A stretch of 64,000 bases of DNA, from positions 2,604,001 through 2,668,000 of the forward strand of contig NC_009042.1 of assembly GCF_000209165.1 (NCBI RefSeq), given 5' to 3'. Positions 50,273 through 59,746 of the stretch are shown one piece after another. The DNA is from Scheffersomyces stipitis CBS 6054. Taxonomy: Eukaryota > Ascomycota > Pichiomycetes > Serinales > Debaryomycetaceae. Positions within the stretch are counted from its first letter, which is position 1, and each line of letters begins with the position of its first letter. Position numbers and translations under genes: made by a program. The notes beneath the pieces are model-generated. The model searched no databases and had not been told where the DNA came from. It saw only the letters and a list, made by a program, of their open reading frames with translations.

Positions 50273-50560
50273 TATTCATAGCTTCTGCGTAAAATCATGA
50301 TTAGGCAGTGTTTTTCACTTCTTCTTCGGCATACTTCTAGTCGATGTAATTATTGGATTGTACTGTACGACGTATATTCAATTCAATTGGAATTATACAA
50401 ATACATTTTACAGAAAAGAATATACATTATAAACAACATATCCTTCAGAAAGGAGTTTGCATTAATAAACATCTTCAAAGTGTACATTATCTCTTTCATC
50501 ATCATTTTTACAATTTTTCAGAAACATTAGCTTCTTTTCTTAGATTCAATTACATTACTT

Positions 50561-51835
50561 TTATGGCGATCTGGATCTCGATCTTGAACGGTTTCTTCTC
50601 TGTCTGCTATCAGATCTGTCACGATATTTGGGCTCATAAGTGTCGGTACGAGAGCCTACCACCCTGTCACCAGGAATATATGCATCTCTGTCCCGGCCAC
50701 GTCTGGGATAGTAGCTGTCTTGACGAGGTGGAGGCACCGCGTTATATGGTCTGGGACCGTCGCGATCGTAACGGTCTCCCCTGTAACCTCTTCTTGGAGG
50801 AGGATAGTCATTGTGTCCATTGTAATCGTTTCCACCTCTGTATCTGTCTCTCTCCGTGTACCTGTCTCTGTCTCCATACCTGTCTCTGTCACCACCGTAT
50901 CTTTCTCTTTCACCGTACCTGTCTCTGTCCCTGTTGTCTCTTTCTCTATCTCTATCATCAGCTACGTATCTGTCTCTTTCATAACGATCCCCACCGTATC
51001 TGTCTCCTCCTCTGTAGCCTCTGTATCTACCTTCTCCACGGCCACGGCCACGGCGGTCTCTACCTCTTTGGTAGCGTGGGACAAAGTCACCTGATAAGAG
51101 ACTGTGGCTGGCAACTACTTCATCATCCTTCGTCTCGTAGTCGATCTTCCACTTGCCATTTCTGGGTCCTCTATCTTCTTCATAGATCCATTGGTTGATA
51201 GCCTTGACAGGAATATAGTCCACAAAGAGAGGATGTCTCTCTACTGAATATTTTCTAGGCTCCAATGGAGGTTCCAATGCTGCTTTGGCTTCTTCAGTAT
51301 CAAGCTTTTCCATTTCATCTTCATATTGAAGCTTCTGCTGTTCATACCGTTCCTGTTCTCTAATCTCATATTCTTCCTTCAACTTGAAGTCGTCTTCTTC
51401 CAGTGGGTAGATAGTACCGAGAAGTTTCTCACGGAGAAACTTGGCTCCCTCTTCTTTGTCTACAAGAACAATTCCGTGGGTTCTCGTTCTATTCAACCAG
51501 GCTCTTTCCACGATGTAGTCTCCAGCCTCTTTGGCTAGCTCTTTCAAGAAGTTCTGGAAATGCATCGCATTGAGCGGACGACGCAAATTGCCAATGAAAA
51601 TCGATCTCGTGACCTGGAACTTGGGTTCATCCACCACTTCGTACTTGACTTCTTCCTGAGGCTCGAGTGTCTGTGAAGTTTGCAACCCATGGTGATCAAC
51701 TGTTGTCTGTTTAGAAGCTTCTGGCTCCGTTTCAGCTTCTACTTCCACTTCCATATCAGCCGCACCCTCGCGCTGGCCGTCACCTGTGGCATCGGATTCC
51801 TGTCTTTCGTAGTCGAGCACTTCAGTGTCACTCAT
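50561..51835 (-). CDS. Acinus-like RRM protein with Arg/Asp repeat tail
   Basis: The 424 residues fall into an acidic N-terminus (1-75), a divergent RRM and a long tail. The RRM starts TRSIFIGNLRRPLNAMHF, continues ERAWLNRTRTHGIVLVDKEE and, after a charged helical insert, closes with HPLFVDYIPVKAINQWIYEED. This order resembles Acinus (RNLVHISNLVRPFT, FWIDKIKSHCFVTY, FLCADY). The tail (about 250-424) is built of RGRGRG, DRYGGDRY-type and RDR repeats and ends in RSRSRSRSP, like splicing regulators. A role in mRNA splicing or export is inferred. The repeats are visible as 12-18 bp DNA periodicity at about 50840-51010. Confidence 0.62.
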   Translation of the reverse strand: MSDTEVLDYERQESDATGDGQREGAADMEVEVEAETEPEASKQTTVDHHGLQTSQTLEPQEEVKYEVVDEPKFQVTRSIFIGNLRRPLNAMHFQNFLKELAKEAGDYIVERAWLNRTRTHGIVLVDKEEGAKFLREKLLGTIYPLEEDDFKLKEEYEIREQERYEQQKLQYEDEMEKLDTEEAKAALEPPLEPRKYSVERHPLFVDYIPVKAINQWIYEEDRGPRNGKWKIDYETKDDEVVASHSLLSGDFVPRYQRGRDRRGRGRGEGRYRGYRGGDRYGGDRYERDRYVADDRDRERDNRDRDRYGERERYGGDRDRYGDRDRYTERDRYRGGNDYNGHNDYPPPRRGYRGDRYDRDGPRPYNAVPPPRQDSYYPRRGRDRDAYIPGDRVVGSRTDTYEPKYRDRSDSRQRRNRSRSRSRSP

Positions 51836-52452
51836 ATTGCTGCCAATGGCTCTGATTTGTCAAATTGTCAGTGAAAAGAAGTAGCTGTAGATGATGAAAT
51901 GTTTGTCTTCTAGTGGAATTTGTGTCTTCATCGAAAATGCTGTGTGTAGGACTAAAAGCACGTGATCGAGTAACTAACGTTGTATAGAGAAAGATGGCCA
52001 TGAAACTTACGCTTAGAAAACTTGTGGTTGCTGTATTAGATGATATATATATAGGATGAGTATAGCTTGGCTACTTGAAATGAAAATTCTGTTTATCTTT
52101 TTTAGGCACTGACAGCAACAGTGCTAGTATTGGGTCAACTGAATCCAAGGTTCATATTTCCTGTACTAATGTCTATTTCTTGTTTGGGACGCAATATGGA
52201 TGAAGTTTATCGATCTTCGACAGTAGTGAAATTTTAGTCAAAGATGGAGCAAGACTAAGATGTGCTCACGAAGAAGATGCTGAGAAAGCTTAAGGAATTC
52301 TTCAGTTTTCCAAAGAATTTTTCAATGGTTTCAAAGGTTTCAAACTGCCTCTATATCTCTTTATCTATACTAGAATCGTTGGAATATCAGCTTCTATGCA
52401 TGGTTACCATGTTTGGATTACTATATACATTTCCTATTGCTACCTGTCTCTA
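51836..52452. other. Intergenic upstream of the Acinus-like gene
   Basis: 617 bp. CACGTGAT at about 51959-51966 is the only recognised motif. A 64-codon plus-strand frame at 52262-52456 has no domain. Confidence 0.4.
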
Positions 52453-52962
52453 TTAGGCCATCCAGATGTTCTTCAACAAGTCAAACAACCCGTTGCCTTC
52501 TGTTTCTATCAAGTAGACCCCGTACAACGATACAAACGATCCCAACGTCAACAATCTGGTGGCAGCTCTGTGCCAGAACCCATACACTCTTTCAGGAATA
52601 TAGTCGATGATACACGACTTAAAGCCGCAATGGCAATGGAAGAGAACGAGAGACGAAAATACGGCATCTATCATGGGGTATTCAACACCAGCAACAAACG
52701 GAGTCATCATTAATGGCACCATGGTTATGGCTATAGCCCTTTCGTACGTCCAGTGGTAGCTCCCTTCATAGTAAGTTACTAACGGGATTCTGTATGCATC
52801 GTTTACGGTTCCCACAATGTATCCTGGAGGTTGTTCTGTTTTCTTGAACCTGGAGAAATCTGGCTTGAGTGATATGAAACGAGCCACGCCAGTTGGTCTG
52901 AGCAACGACACTGGTTTTATGACAGAAAATGCTGTTCTCGTACTTCCTAAAGTATGCAACAT
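52453..52962 (-). CDS. SDH4: Succinate dehydrogenase membrane anchor (CybS)
   Basis: Small membrane subunit of respiratory complex II carrying ubiquinone and haem contacts. The N-terminus (MLHTLGSTRTAFSVIKPVSLLRPTG) is a mitochondrial presequence. Three membrane segments follow. SSLVLFHCHCGFKSCIIDYIPERVYG contains the conserved His region and the D-Y quinone-site pair (family: H-x-H-x-G...D-Y-hP). The length is 169 residues (S. cerevisiae 181). Yeast paralogues Tim18 and Shh4 share the fold; Sdh4 is preferred because the His and Asp-Tyr residues are kept. Upstream are two CCAAT boxes. Confidence 0.9.
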   Translation of the reverse strand: MLHTLGSTRTAFSVIKPVSLLRPTGVARFISLKPDFSRFKKTEQPPGYIVGTVNDAYRIPLVTYYEGSYHWTYERAIAITMVPLMMTPFVAGVEYPMIDAVFSSLVLFHCHCGFKSCIIDYIPERVYGFWHRAATRLLTLGSFVSLYGVYLIETEGNGLFDLLKNIWMA

Positions 52963-53404
52963 TATGAAAGTTCACAAATTTCAGCTATGAAAGTCTGTAA
53001 TCGTATTAAAGAATAGTGTAGGTCTGATTGAAAGAGGTCTTCACAAATAAATTTTCGGTGCACTCTCGATTTCGTTTAGTATAGAGAGCGCATTAAAAAA
53101 GGTGCCAATAGAAAGACAGGAGAACGTAATTTGACTATTGGCTGGATAAATAGCTTGAAGTGTCCATCTAAAGGCTATGAATGTAGTTCCTGTTAACAAC
53201 CTCTATTTCTGAGAAATTCTACCCTTTTATGATTGACAAGACACATTGATTTTGATTTTTTCACAATCGCTTCTCAAATTTTTCATATACTCCACTGCTC
53301 TGGCTAACAAACTTACAAGCACTACAATAACCTAATAAGTTTACATAATTTCCTATATTACAACTATTTACAAAGTGTATGTACACGTTCGTGACCGTAG
53401 CCAT
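52963..53404. promoter_or_regulatory. SDH4 promoter with two CCAAT boxes
   Basis: 442 bp between the SDH4 start and the MRP2 stop. CCAAT (53105-53109) and ATTGG (53137-53141) lie in opposite orientations about 145-180 bp upstream of SDH4, as expected for Hap-complex control of respiration genes. Confidence 0.4.
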
Positions 53405-53752
53405 CTACCACGAAGCAACCTTAACCCCTGGAATCAATCCAGCTCTGGCTCTGTCTCTGAAAGCAGTTCTGTTGAGTTTGAAGTCACGGATAAGCGACTT
53501 CGAGTTACCGGTAGCCACACATCTGTCTCTGATCTGGTTGTAGGAGGTGTACTTAGGCATGGCTGTCAACTGCAATTGTGCTTCCAATCTGGCTCTTGGT
53601 GGTAATTCTGTGTTTCTGGCGATGTACTTCAAAGCCTTTCTGGTAACCTCATGTTCAGCATACTGTAATCTCTTGAACTGGTCTCTGAGCACACGGGCAT
53701 TGATGTAGCAGTGCTTGGGGATCTCGAACTGCACCGGGAATCTGAAAGGCAT
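53405..53752 (-). CDS. MRP2: Mitochondrial ribosomal small-subunit protein uS14m
   Basis: Part of the mitochondrial 37S ribosomal subunit. The 115 residues end with the S14 signature: YNQIRDRCVATGNSKSLIRD, FKLNRTAFRDRARAGLIPGVKVASW. The family end R-x-x-x-x-G-x-(I/L)-P-G-x-x-x-(A/S)-S-W is intact. The length equals yeast Mrp2 (115). No obvious cleavable presequence is present, as in the yeast protein. Confidence 0.96.
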   Translation of the reverse strand: MPFRFPVQFEIPKHCYINARVLRDQFKRLQYAEHEVTRKALKYIARNTELPPRARLEAQLQLTAMPKYTSYNQIRDRCVATGNSKSLIRDFKLNRTAFRDRARAGLIPGVKVASW

Positions 53753-54378
53753 GGCGGCTGGTGTGTCTTCAAAAGATATCGAATGGAATGGTAGAAATCT
53801 TTTCTATGAAATACCTTGAATGTTGAGAATCTTTGCGTGCTCACAAGTACTGCGACGTGTGTATATGAAGGACTGTAGTAAATGGCTGCAACATATGGAT
53901 AAAGAGATTTCACAGACTCGAACACTTAGCTTTCAGTGCAATATATAGAGTAGAATGTGTTTGCAGATTGTCTATTCAAAGGTACTGATGTTTTCTATAT
54001 GCAATTATATTGTTTCTTTATTCTTTCAGTACTAGTAATCTTGCTGAAAATGCTGATATTAACAGGCGTAGAATTAGTAGTGCGACTCCATGCTTAAGAG
54101 TAACCACAAGTAAACCAAAGCACCAACGAACGAAGCCATTAGCATGGAGAAGATCCTTCTCGCTGCTCCTGTATCAGAAGCATTCTCTGGACCAATTTGA
54201 AGGGTAGCTTACTAACTTTCTCGTATTTATGTCTTCTGAACCGTGACGTCTCTCCAATTTCGTTGCTCTGAAACCCGCACTAGCGACCCTCCGAAAACCG
54301 GGGAATTTTTCACCGATCACCATTACTAATTTAAGATCAAGCATTTTTTCTTTTCCAATTAATTGTCCTAATATACAA
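53753..54378. other. Divergent promoter region MRP2/RIB5
   Basis: 626 bp. On the minus strand, about 54078-54200, a 40-codon stop-free stretch ends in a membrane-like run (MLMASFVGALVYLWLLLSM) but has no upstream ATG or splice signal that makes a complete gene. On the plus strand there is a TACTAAC at about 54210-54216 without a close 3' site. Confidence 0.4.
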
Positions 54379-55092
54379 ATGTTCACAGGTTTAGTGGAAA
54401 CGATCGGGACAGTACTTCTGTACACAGAATTGGACACCTCTTCTTCGGGAGGAAATGGGGTTTCCATTGTCATTGGAGACTGTTCCAGCATCTTGGAGGA
54501 TGTTCATTTGGGTGATTCCATTTCTACAAACGGAGTTTGCTTGACAGTGACAGAATTTGATGAGGCCAAAACTCAATTCAAGGTCGGTGTCGCTCCCGAA
54601 ACATTGCGCCGTACGAATTTAGGAGATCTTACAAAGGGATCCAAGGTCAATTTAGAAAGAGCTGTTACTAGTGAAGTCAGATTGGGGGGTCATGTAGTCC
54701 AGGGCCATGTCGATACTATTGCTGCTATCAAGAGCCGAATTCCCGACGGAAATGCCATTACTTTCACCTTCCAGTTGAGAGATAAGGAATATATGAGCTA
54801 CATCGTAGAAAAAGGCTTTATTGCTGTCGACGGAACCTCGTTGACTATTACGCATGTGGACTACGACAAAGCTGAATTCTCGATCATGATGGTTAGTTAT
54901 ACACAGAGCAAGGTTGTGATGCCTTTGAAACAGATCGATGAGTCTGTCAACATCGAAGTCGATTTGACAGGCAAGTTGATAGAGAAACAGATCGAGATTA
55001 ACTTGGCCAATCAGATCAGCAACGATGATAGTGCCTTAAGTAAGCTTATAACTAAAATCGTAGAAAAGAAGATAAAGGAATTGGTTAAGTAG
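54379..55092 (+). CDS. RIB5: Riboflavin synthase
   Basis: Final step of riboflavin synthesis: dismutation of two 6,7-dimethyl-8-ribityllumazine molecules. Two similar lumazine-binding barrels are visible, each with the MFTGLVE or GHVVQGHVD type start: MFTGLVETIGTV with SISTNGVCLTVTEF and FKVGVAPETLRRTNLG, then GGHVVQGHVDTIAAI with FIAVDGTSLTITHVD and FSIMMVSYTQSKVVM. The C-terminal helix needed for trimerisation follows (GKLIEKQI). The 237 residues match yeast Rib5 (238) closely. Confidence 0.97.
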   Translation: MFTGLVETIGTVLLYTELDTSSSGGNGVSIVIGDCSSILEDVHLGDSISTNGVCLTVTEFDEAKTQFKVGVAPETLRRTNLGDLTKGSKVNLERAVTSEVRLGGHVVQGHVDTIAAIKSRIPDGNAITFTFQLRDKEYMSYIVEKGFIAVDGTSLTITHVDYDKAEFSIMMVSYTQSKVVMPLKQIDESVNIEVDLTGKLIEKQIEINLANQISNDDSALSKLITKIVEKKIKELVK

Positions 55093-55534
55093 CGCTACCA
55101 TATTAAATTCTGGAGAGTATATAAGGATACTTAATATGTTTTATTTAGACAGTAGAATGTGCAAAACGATTATACTTCATGTAGTCTATATCTCCCATGA
55201 CAGTATCGATCATTATCTCCATTTCTCTCTTGTTCTACTCAGAATTCTACAAGGCTCACTGTTAGTTTCTATTCTCTCTTTAGCCTCACTATGAATGAAA
55301 ACCCGTGCCGCAGATCACCAGACACGACTTTGGATGGCAAACTCAACATGAATATAGTTAACATTCAAGTTTGTGAAGATTCTCCCAATTGCTTCACATT
55401 GTCTTTTACTTTTGGCTTTTTCTGGGTCTAACGTGTAACACAGCAGTTGTAGAATAATTTCATCTTCAACCAGTCATCGATTTTTCAAAATATTCAGCAA
55501 ATACTGACGACAGAAGAATAGGTTCACATTCAAT
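55093..55534. other. Intergenic RIB5/PRE1, PRE1 promoter
   Basis: 442 bp. GGATGGCAAAC at about 55332-55342 resembles the proteasome-associated element bound by Rpn4 (GGTGGCAAA in S. cerevisiae; GAAGGCAAAA reported for C. albicans). No gene is seen. Confidence 0.4.
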
Positions 55535-56119
55535 ATGGATATCATTTTAGGAATAAGAGTAGCTGATGGTACGATCATTGCCACTTCCAAGGCTGCCACC
55601 AGGGGTATTTCGATCTTGAAGGACACTGATGACAAGACCCGTGTCTTGAACAAGCACAACTTGGTTGCCTACACTGGAGAATCAGGTGACACTGTCCAGT
55701 TTGCTGAATATGTCCAGGCTAACATCCAACTATACTCTATGAGAGAAAACGACATTGAATTGTCGCCTAAGGCTACAGCATCTTTTGTAAGAAACCAGTT
55801 GGCCACTTCTATTAGATCACGTAAGCCATACCAGGTTAATGTATTGATTGGTGGGTATGATACAAAGTCAAACACTCCTTCATTAAACTGGATAGATTAT
55901 TTGGGCACACAGGTAGAATTGCCGTATGGAGCACATGGCTACGCTGCATTCTACGCCAACTCGTTGTTGGACAAGCATTACAAGAAGAACATGGATGTAG
56001 AGCAGGGCTTGGCGTTGTTGAAGATGTGTTTGAAGGAATTGGAAACGAGAATGCCAATTGACTTCAAGGGTGTATATGTCAAGGTCGTAGACAAGGACGG
56101 TATAAGATCGATTGACTAG
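55535..56119 (+). CDS. PRE1: 20S proteasome beta-4 subunit
   Basis: Non-catalytic beta-ring subunit of the 20S core. MDIILGIRVADGTIIATSKAATRGISILKDTDDKTR at the start, with no propeptide, and GDTVQFAEYVQANIQLYSMRE, YQVNVLIGGYDTKSNTPSLNWIDYLGTQVELPYGAHGY follow yeast Pre1 closely. There is no N-terminal catalytic Thr, as expected for this subunit. The 194 residues compare with 198. There are no CTG codons. A PACE-like motif lies about 200 bp upstream. Confidence 0.97.
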   Translation: MDIILGIRVADGTIIATSKAATRGISILKDTDDKTRVLNKHNLVAYTGESGDTVQFAEYVQANIQLYSMRENDIELSPKATASFVRNQLATSIRSRKPYQVNVLIGGYDTKSNTPSLNWIDYLGTQVELPYGAHGYAAFYANSLLDKHYKKNMDVEQGLALLKMCLKELETRMPIDFKGVYVKVVDKDGIRSID

Positions 56120-56292
56120 TCAGTTAAGGATTTTAAAAAATTGAAGTCGTAACACCGTCGTCTCAGTAACTATGGTTTCTAGAAGTCATAGAAGTCAGGA
56201 TAGAATCTACAGGCTATAGCCATATGACAGAATAAATGAAGTCTATTAATTATGTATATGTAATTATTTGTAAATTGTTTTGTAATTTTGGT

Positions 56293-57348
56293 CTAAACTC
56301 TACAGTTGCTGATTTCAAACACCAAGATGTCGGAGGCTCCACTCTTCTTCAACAAGTCCATCTTGTCTCCGATAGCCTTTCTCTCCACCATTGACGATAT
56401 GGCCACCCAGTCTTCGTCTTCTGGGTTGTGTTTTTCTAAAGGTGACACGGTGGCAGCTCTTCTTCCAGGAGTAATACTTAACACGTCGTGCAACAATCTT
56501 CTTGGAGCATTGTAGTTACACAATACGTACTTCTGAGCAGCCAAGATACCTTCGAATCTTTGGTGGATGATTTCAACTAACTCGGGAAACTTGGGGTTCT
56601 TAGACGAGATCAAATGGGCCGAGGTCTGTAAAATAGTTTCTATAGGCTTCAATCCGGCAGCCTTCATGGTTTCACCACTTTCTACCAAATCGACAATTGC
56701 ATCAGCAACTCCTAAGGCACATGAAGCTTCGACAGATCCACCAACGTATCTGATGCTAGTTGTTAATTGTGATTCATCCGAAACCTTTTCCAATGACTTA
56801 AAGTAGTTGGTAGACAACTTGGTAAACGACGAAACAATCTTCTTACCGACTAATTGCTCAGGAGTAGTGATGTCTCCTTCGGCTGGAACCTGAATCTGTA
56901 ACTTACAAGAGCCAAAGTTCAAGTCCAACAAGTCCTCAGTATGGTCAAGCATCAGAGCTTCTTGGATCTGGTCTAAACCGGTTATACCCAAATCACAGTT
57001 ACCTTCTCCAACAAAAATAGGAATGTCGGCAGCAGGCAAGAAAATCAAGGCAACAGGCAAGTTGGTGGAAAGGGCAATATCCAATCTGTTGGAACGTCTG
57101 AACTGGATGTCAGCACCCTGCAACAAGTTGCAACACTTTTCATATAAACGACCCTCTGAATATAGTTAGTAACAATATGACAATGATAACTTATAGCTAG
57201 GTATTTATTTTTAAATCGGAGAACGAAATCTGAAATCGTTTATCGGACTGAAAAATCTGAAAAATCTGTAAAATTTCGATAGACAAGATCACATACTCTT
57301 GGGCACAGCAAACAACAAACGGTCTGGGAGGTGGTTAACTAAATCCAT
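56293..57348 (-). CDS. HIS1: ATP phosphoribosyltransferase, with one intron
   Basis: First step of histidine synthesis, joining ATP and PRPP; feedback-inhibited by histidine. The gene is 57348-57297 joined to 57155-56293 (304 residues; S. cerevisiae His1 has 297). Exon 1 encodes MDLVNHLPDRLLFAVPK, which matches the yeast N-terminus, and splicing restores KGRLYEKCCNLLQGAD. The core shows FRRSNRLDIALSTNLPVALIFLPA, GNCDLGITGLDQI and the PRPP loop VGGSVEASCALGVADAIVDLVESGETM. The C-terminal ACT-like regulatory domain ends FEISNCRV. A simple frame search would start wrongly at 57126. Confidence 0.95.
57156..57296 (-). other. 141-nt intron of HIS1
   Basis: On the minus strand: 5' site GTATGT (57296-57291), branch site TACTAAC (57171-57165) and 3' site TTCAG (57160-57156). 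It interrupts a Lys codon after its first base (A|AG) and contains in-frame stops, so it must be spliced to make full-length His1. Confidence 0.93.
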
Positions 57349-58055
57349 TGTGTATAGTTAGAATTGGCTGGAGAACTACAAAAAGAAAATCTGGTAATTT
57401 TTCAACTTGCAATTTTTCACGTTTTCCAATTCCCCAATAGTAATTACCGAATTGGTCAATGGACTCATCTATTATCTCGGCGTGGTTTGAGAATAAATGC
57501 AGAATGAGTCAATGGATCACGTGTACTAACTATGTCACGGCACGTGATGAGATAAGAGTAGATTGCAAAAGGGAAGTATTGGGAAAGACTTACACTTGAA
57601 CAATAACTTGAACAATGGAAAGTGCATGTTAATGGCACATGTCTTGTAGTTGTCTCCTATCATATATTTATATTCTAGTCTTTTGATAGAAACTAACTCT
57701 TTTTTATGGCAAACTCGACAGCTAGGGTAAAATGCATGTCGCGCATTTGGCTGCAACTATTTTTCAAATTTATCATAGTTTCTCTGCTAATTTAGAGTCT
57801 ATCAAAACTCCATAAGAGTACTTTTGTAAGTTAATTAAGAATGGATACCTTCCGGTCTTCTCCGTCTCCTTTTCAATATTTTCACAGTTCATGACGAGTG
57901 GTTGTATATTTTATTGATTTGCGATAACCATAAGCTATACTATCTTCTGTATAACATGAGAATAAACGATTCTCGACCGGTCTTTTAGGTGCACAGAAGT
58001 CCATGTGTGCCTATTTAAATAAATAGCATAATATCCCTATAAATACCCAGTAATC
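57349..58055. other. HIS1 promoter and RER2 3' region
   Basis: 707 bp. The HIS1-proximal half carries Gcn4-type and CACGTG sites. A 73-codon minus-strand frame at 57535-57756 has no domain. The rest shows nothing notable. Confidence 0.45.
57505..57546. promoter_or_regulatory. Gcn4-type site with two CACGTG boxes upstream of HIS1
   Basis: TGAGTCA (57505-57511), CACGTG (57518-57523) and CACGTG (57541-57546) lie within 42 bp, about 160-200 bp upstream of the HIS1 start. TGAGTCA is the Gcn4 core and CACGTG the Cbf1 core. HIS1 is a classic Gcn4 target. Confidence 0.65.
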
Positions 58056-59087
58056 CTACCTTCCCTTTTTGTTCGAGTCGGATTCCTCTTCTGAAGTAAC
58101 AGTGTCGAGTTCATCGACTCCACCAGATTGACTACTTTCTTCAGTGACGACATCATCTTCATCTTCGGCCTCTTCGCTTTCTGAGCTGGCGAAACGTTGA
58201 AATCCACTAGATCCAGTAGCATCATTCAAGTCTACATTAGAGTCGTACTCGGCTAGATTAAAGTTCTTGGTAGAGATTTGGGTTGTGCTGTAGCCATTGC
58301 CTTTGCCATACCAGTACATGTTGAATCCCCAGTTGAACAAAATCTTGGCCATGTCGAAGGGAGTGAAAGCGGGCCACAATTTATCTACAAATACGATTGA
58401 ACAGTCTGGCGAAACGCACTGCCACAATAAGAAATCAGATAATCTGAAGGTACCAGATGTTCTCACCAATAAGTCTAAAGGAGGCGCATCATGGGTGTAG
58501 AATAAGCTTTCGAGAGTGTCCTCATCTATTACAAAGTCGTGATCTATTGTGGACTGGTCTACGGCACATTTGATCAGATTTGTCATCTCGTCTCTAGAGG
58601 TATATGGGAAACAGATATTCAACAATGCTCTCTTGTTGTCCTTAGTAATCTCCTCTGTTTGTTGTAGAATTTTAGCAACGTCTGGTGGTATCAACTTCTT
58701 ATTACCTATTATCTTGATGCGGATGCCGTATTCAGCGCACAAGTCGCTATGCTGGTTGATCTGTTGGAACTTCAGCTTGGCCAAGTCCATCAACCACTTG
58801 ACTTCTAAGCTCAGTCTACGGAAGTTTTCAATGGAAAATGCGTAGACACTAGCACACTTGACACCAGATTCATACAAAATCTCGAGCACATTGGCCATGC
58901 TGTCGAATCCAAGATTGTGCCCCTCTTTGATCTCTATCTTGTGATTTTTGGCATATCTTCTGTTACCATCCATGATGATTCCTACGTGTTTCGGCGTGGG
59001 CCCTGTCTGGATGAATCTCCCAAATGCCCGCTTAGCCGTAGTTAGCGCCTGTCGGTAGCCAGGAAATGTGGATAACCAATCTGACAT
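58056..59087 (-). CDS. RER2: cis-Prenyltransferase (dehydrodolichyl diphosphate synthase)
   Basis: ER enzyme elongating farnesyl diphosphate with isopentenyl diphosphate to dolichol precursors for protein glycosylation. PKHVGIIMDGNRRYAKNH carries the catalytic Asp; VYAFSIENFRRLSLEV, LLNICFPYTSRDEM and DLLVRTSGTFRLSDFLLWQ are the other conserved boxes, and the last is like Rer2 (RTSGVSRLSDFLIWQ). LWPAFTPFDMAKILFNW follows. The 343-residue protein has an acidic Ser/Glu tail (about 285-343), longer than in S. cerevisiae Rer2 (286). Paralogue Srt1 is the alternative name. Confidence 0.9.
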   Translation of the reverse strand: MSDWLSTFPGYRQALTTAKRAFGRFIQTGPTPKHVGIIMDGNRRYAKNHKIEIKEGHNLGFDSMANVLEILYESGVKCASVYAFSIENFRRLSLEVKWLMDLAKLKFQQINQHSDLCAEYGIRIKIIGNKKLIPPDVAKILQQTEEITKDNKRALLNICFPYTSRDEMTNLIKCAVDQSTIDHDFVIDEDTLESLFYTHDAPPLDLLVRTSGTFRLSDFLLWQCVSPDCSIVFVDKLWPAFTPFDMAKILFNWGFNMYWYGKGNGYSTTQISTKNFNLAEYDSNVDLNDATGSSGFQRFASSESEEAEDEDDVVTEESSQSGGVDELDTVTSEEESDSNKKGR

Positions 59088-59746
59088 GCTGTGAATATAT
59101 GGAATTAATTGACAATTTATGCAAAGAAAATGATCTGTATGTATTTTTTTGGATTGTTTGGCTCGTGGAGTTAGATGGTATTGATCTTCTTCTGTTATTA
59201 TGGTCGCCTTATTGGTATAGACAGTCTTTGGTAAAATGTGCTACGCTAGCTGTTTCTTCGTAGAAATGTGTAGGTGGTAAGGAGAGCCGCAGCGTGAGAA
59301 GCAGACAATAAAAGTCTGAAAGCCTTATCTTTTTGTTGATATATGCAAACTTTTAGGATCCGTACAATCCGTAATCACACTTTGTCAGCTTTGTCTTGTA
59401 CAACTGTCTTGAATGTTCAGAGGTATTCCTAATCTTCAACCAAGGTAAGAAAGCTCTCGACTTTTCTATACAGCTGTTACTATTTCTTCTCTTGCTGTGA
59501 GAATTGTTGGACTGTCTGCAGGAGAGCGAAAAGTGATAACTGAAAAAATTCCAAACCTCATCGTATGAATTTTGGTGATAGTTTGTCAGCAATAAGGAGT
59601 AGTCAAGTTGGTGGCAAACAGTTGTGGTTAGAAAACAGCTTCCGTATAGGTTATATAATTAACATTTGCCGTTGTTTTTTCTCTGTTTTCGAGTTTGAAA
59701 TTGCCAATTACACAACTTTTCATACTTACTCTAACTACGATCTACA
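59088..59746. other. Divergent promoter region RER2/SQT1
   Basis: 659 bp. GGTGGCAAA at 59610-59618 is an exact Rpn4/PACE core about 130 bp upstream of SQT1. Frames of 65-80 codons here have no domain. Confidence 0.45.

Noticed and set aside
50353..51198. 281-codon plus-strand frame opposite the Acinus-like gene
   Set aside because: It arises from the antisense of Arg/Asp repeats, giving a Cys/His/Leu repeat protein with no family.
54174..54491. 105-codon minus-strand frame overlapping the RIB5 start
   Set aside because: Antisense to the conserved riboflavin synthase N-terminus; no recognisable feature.
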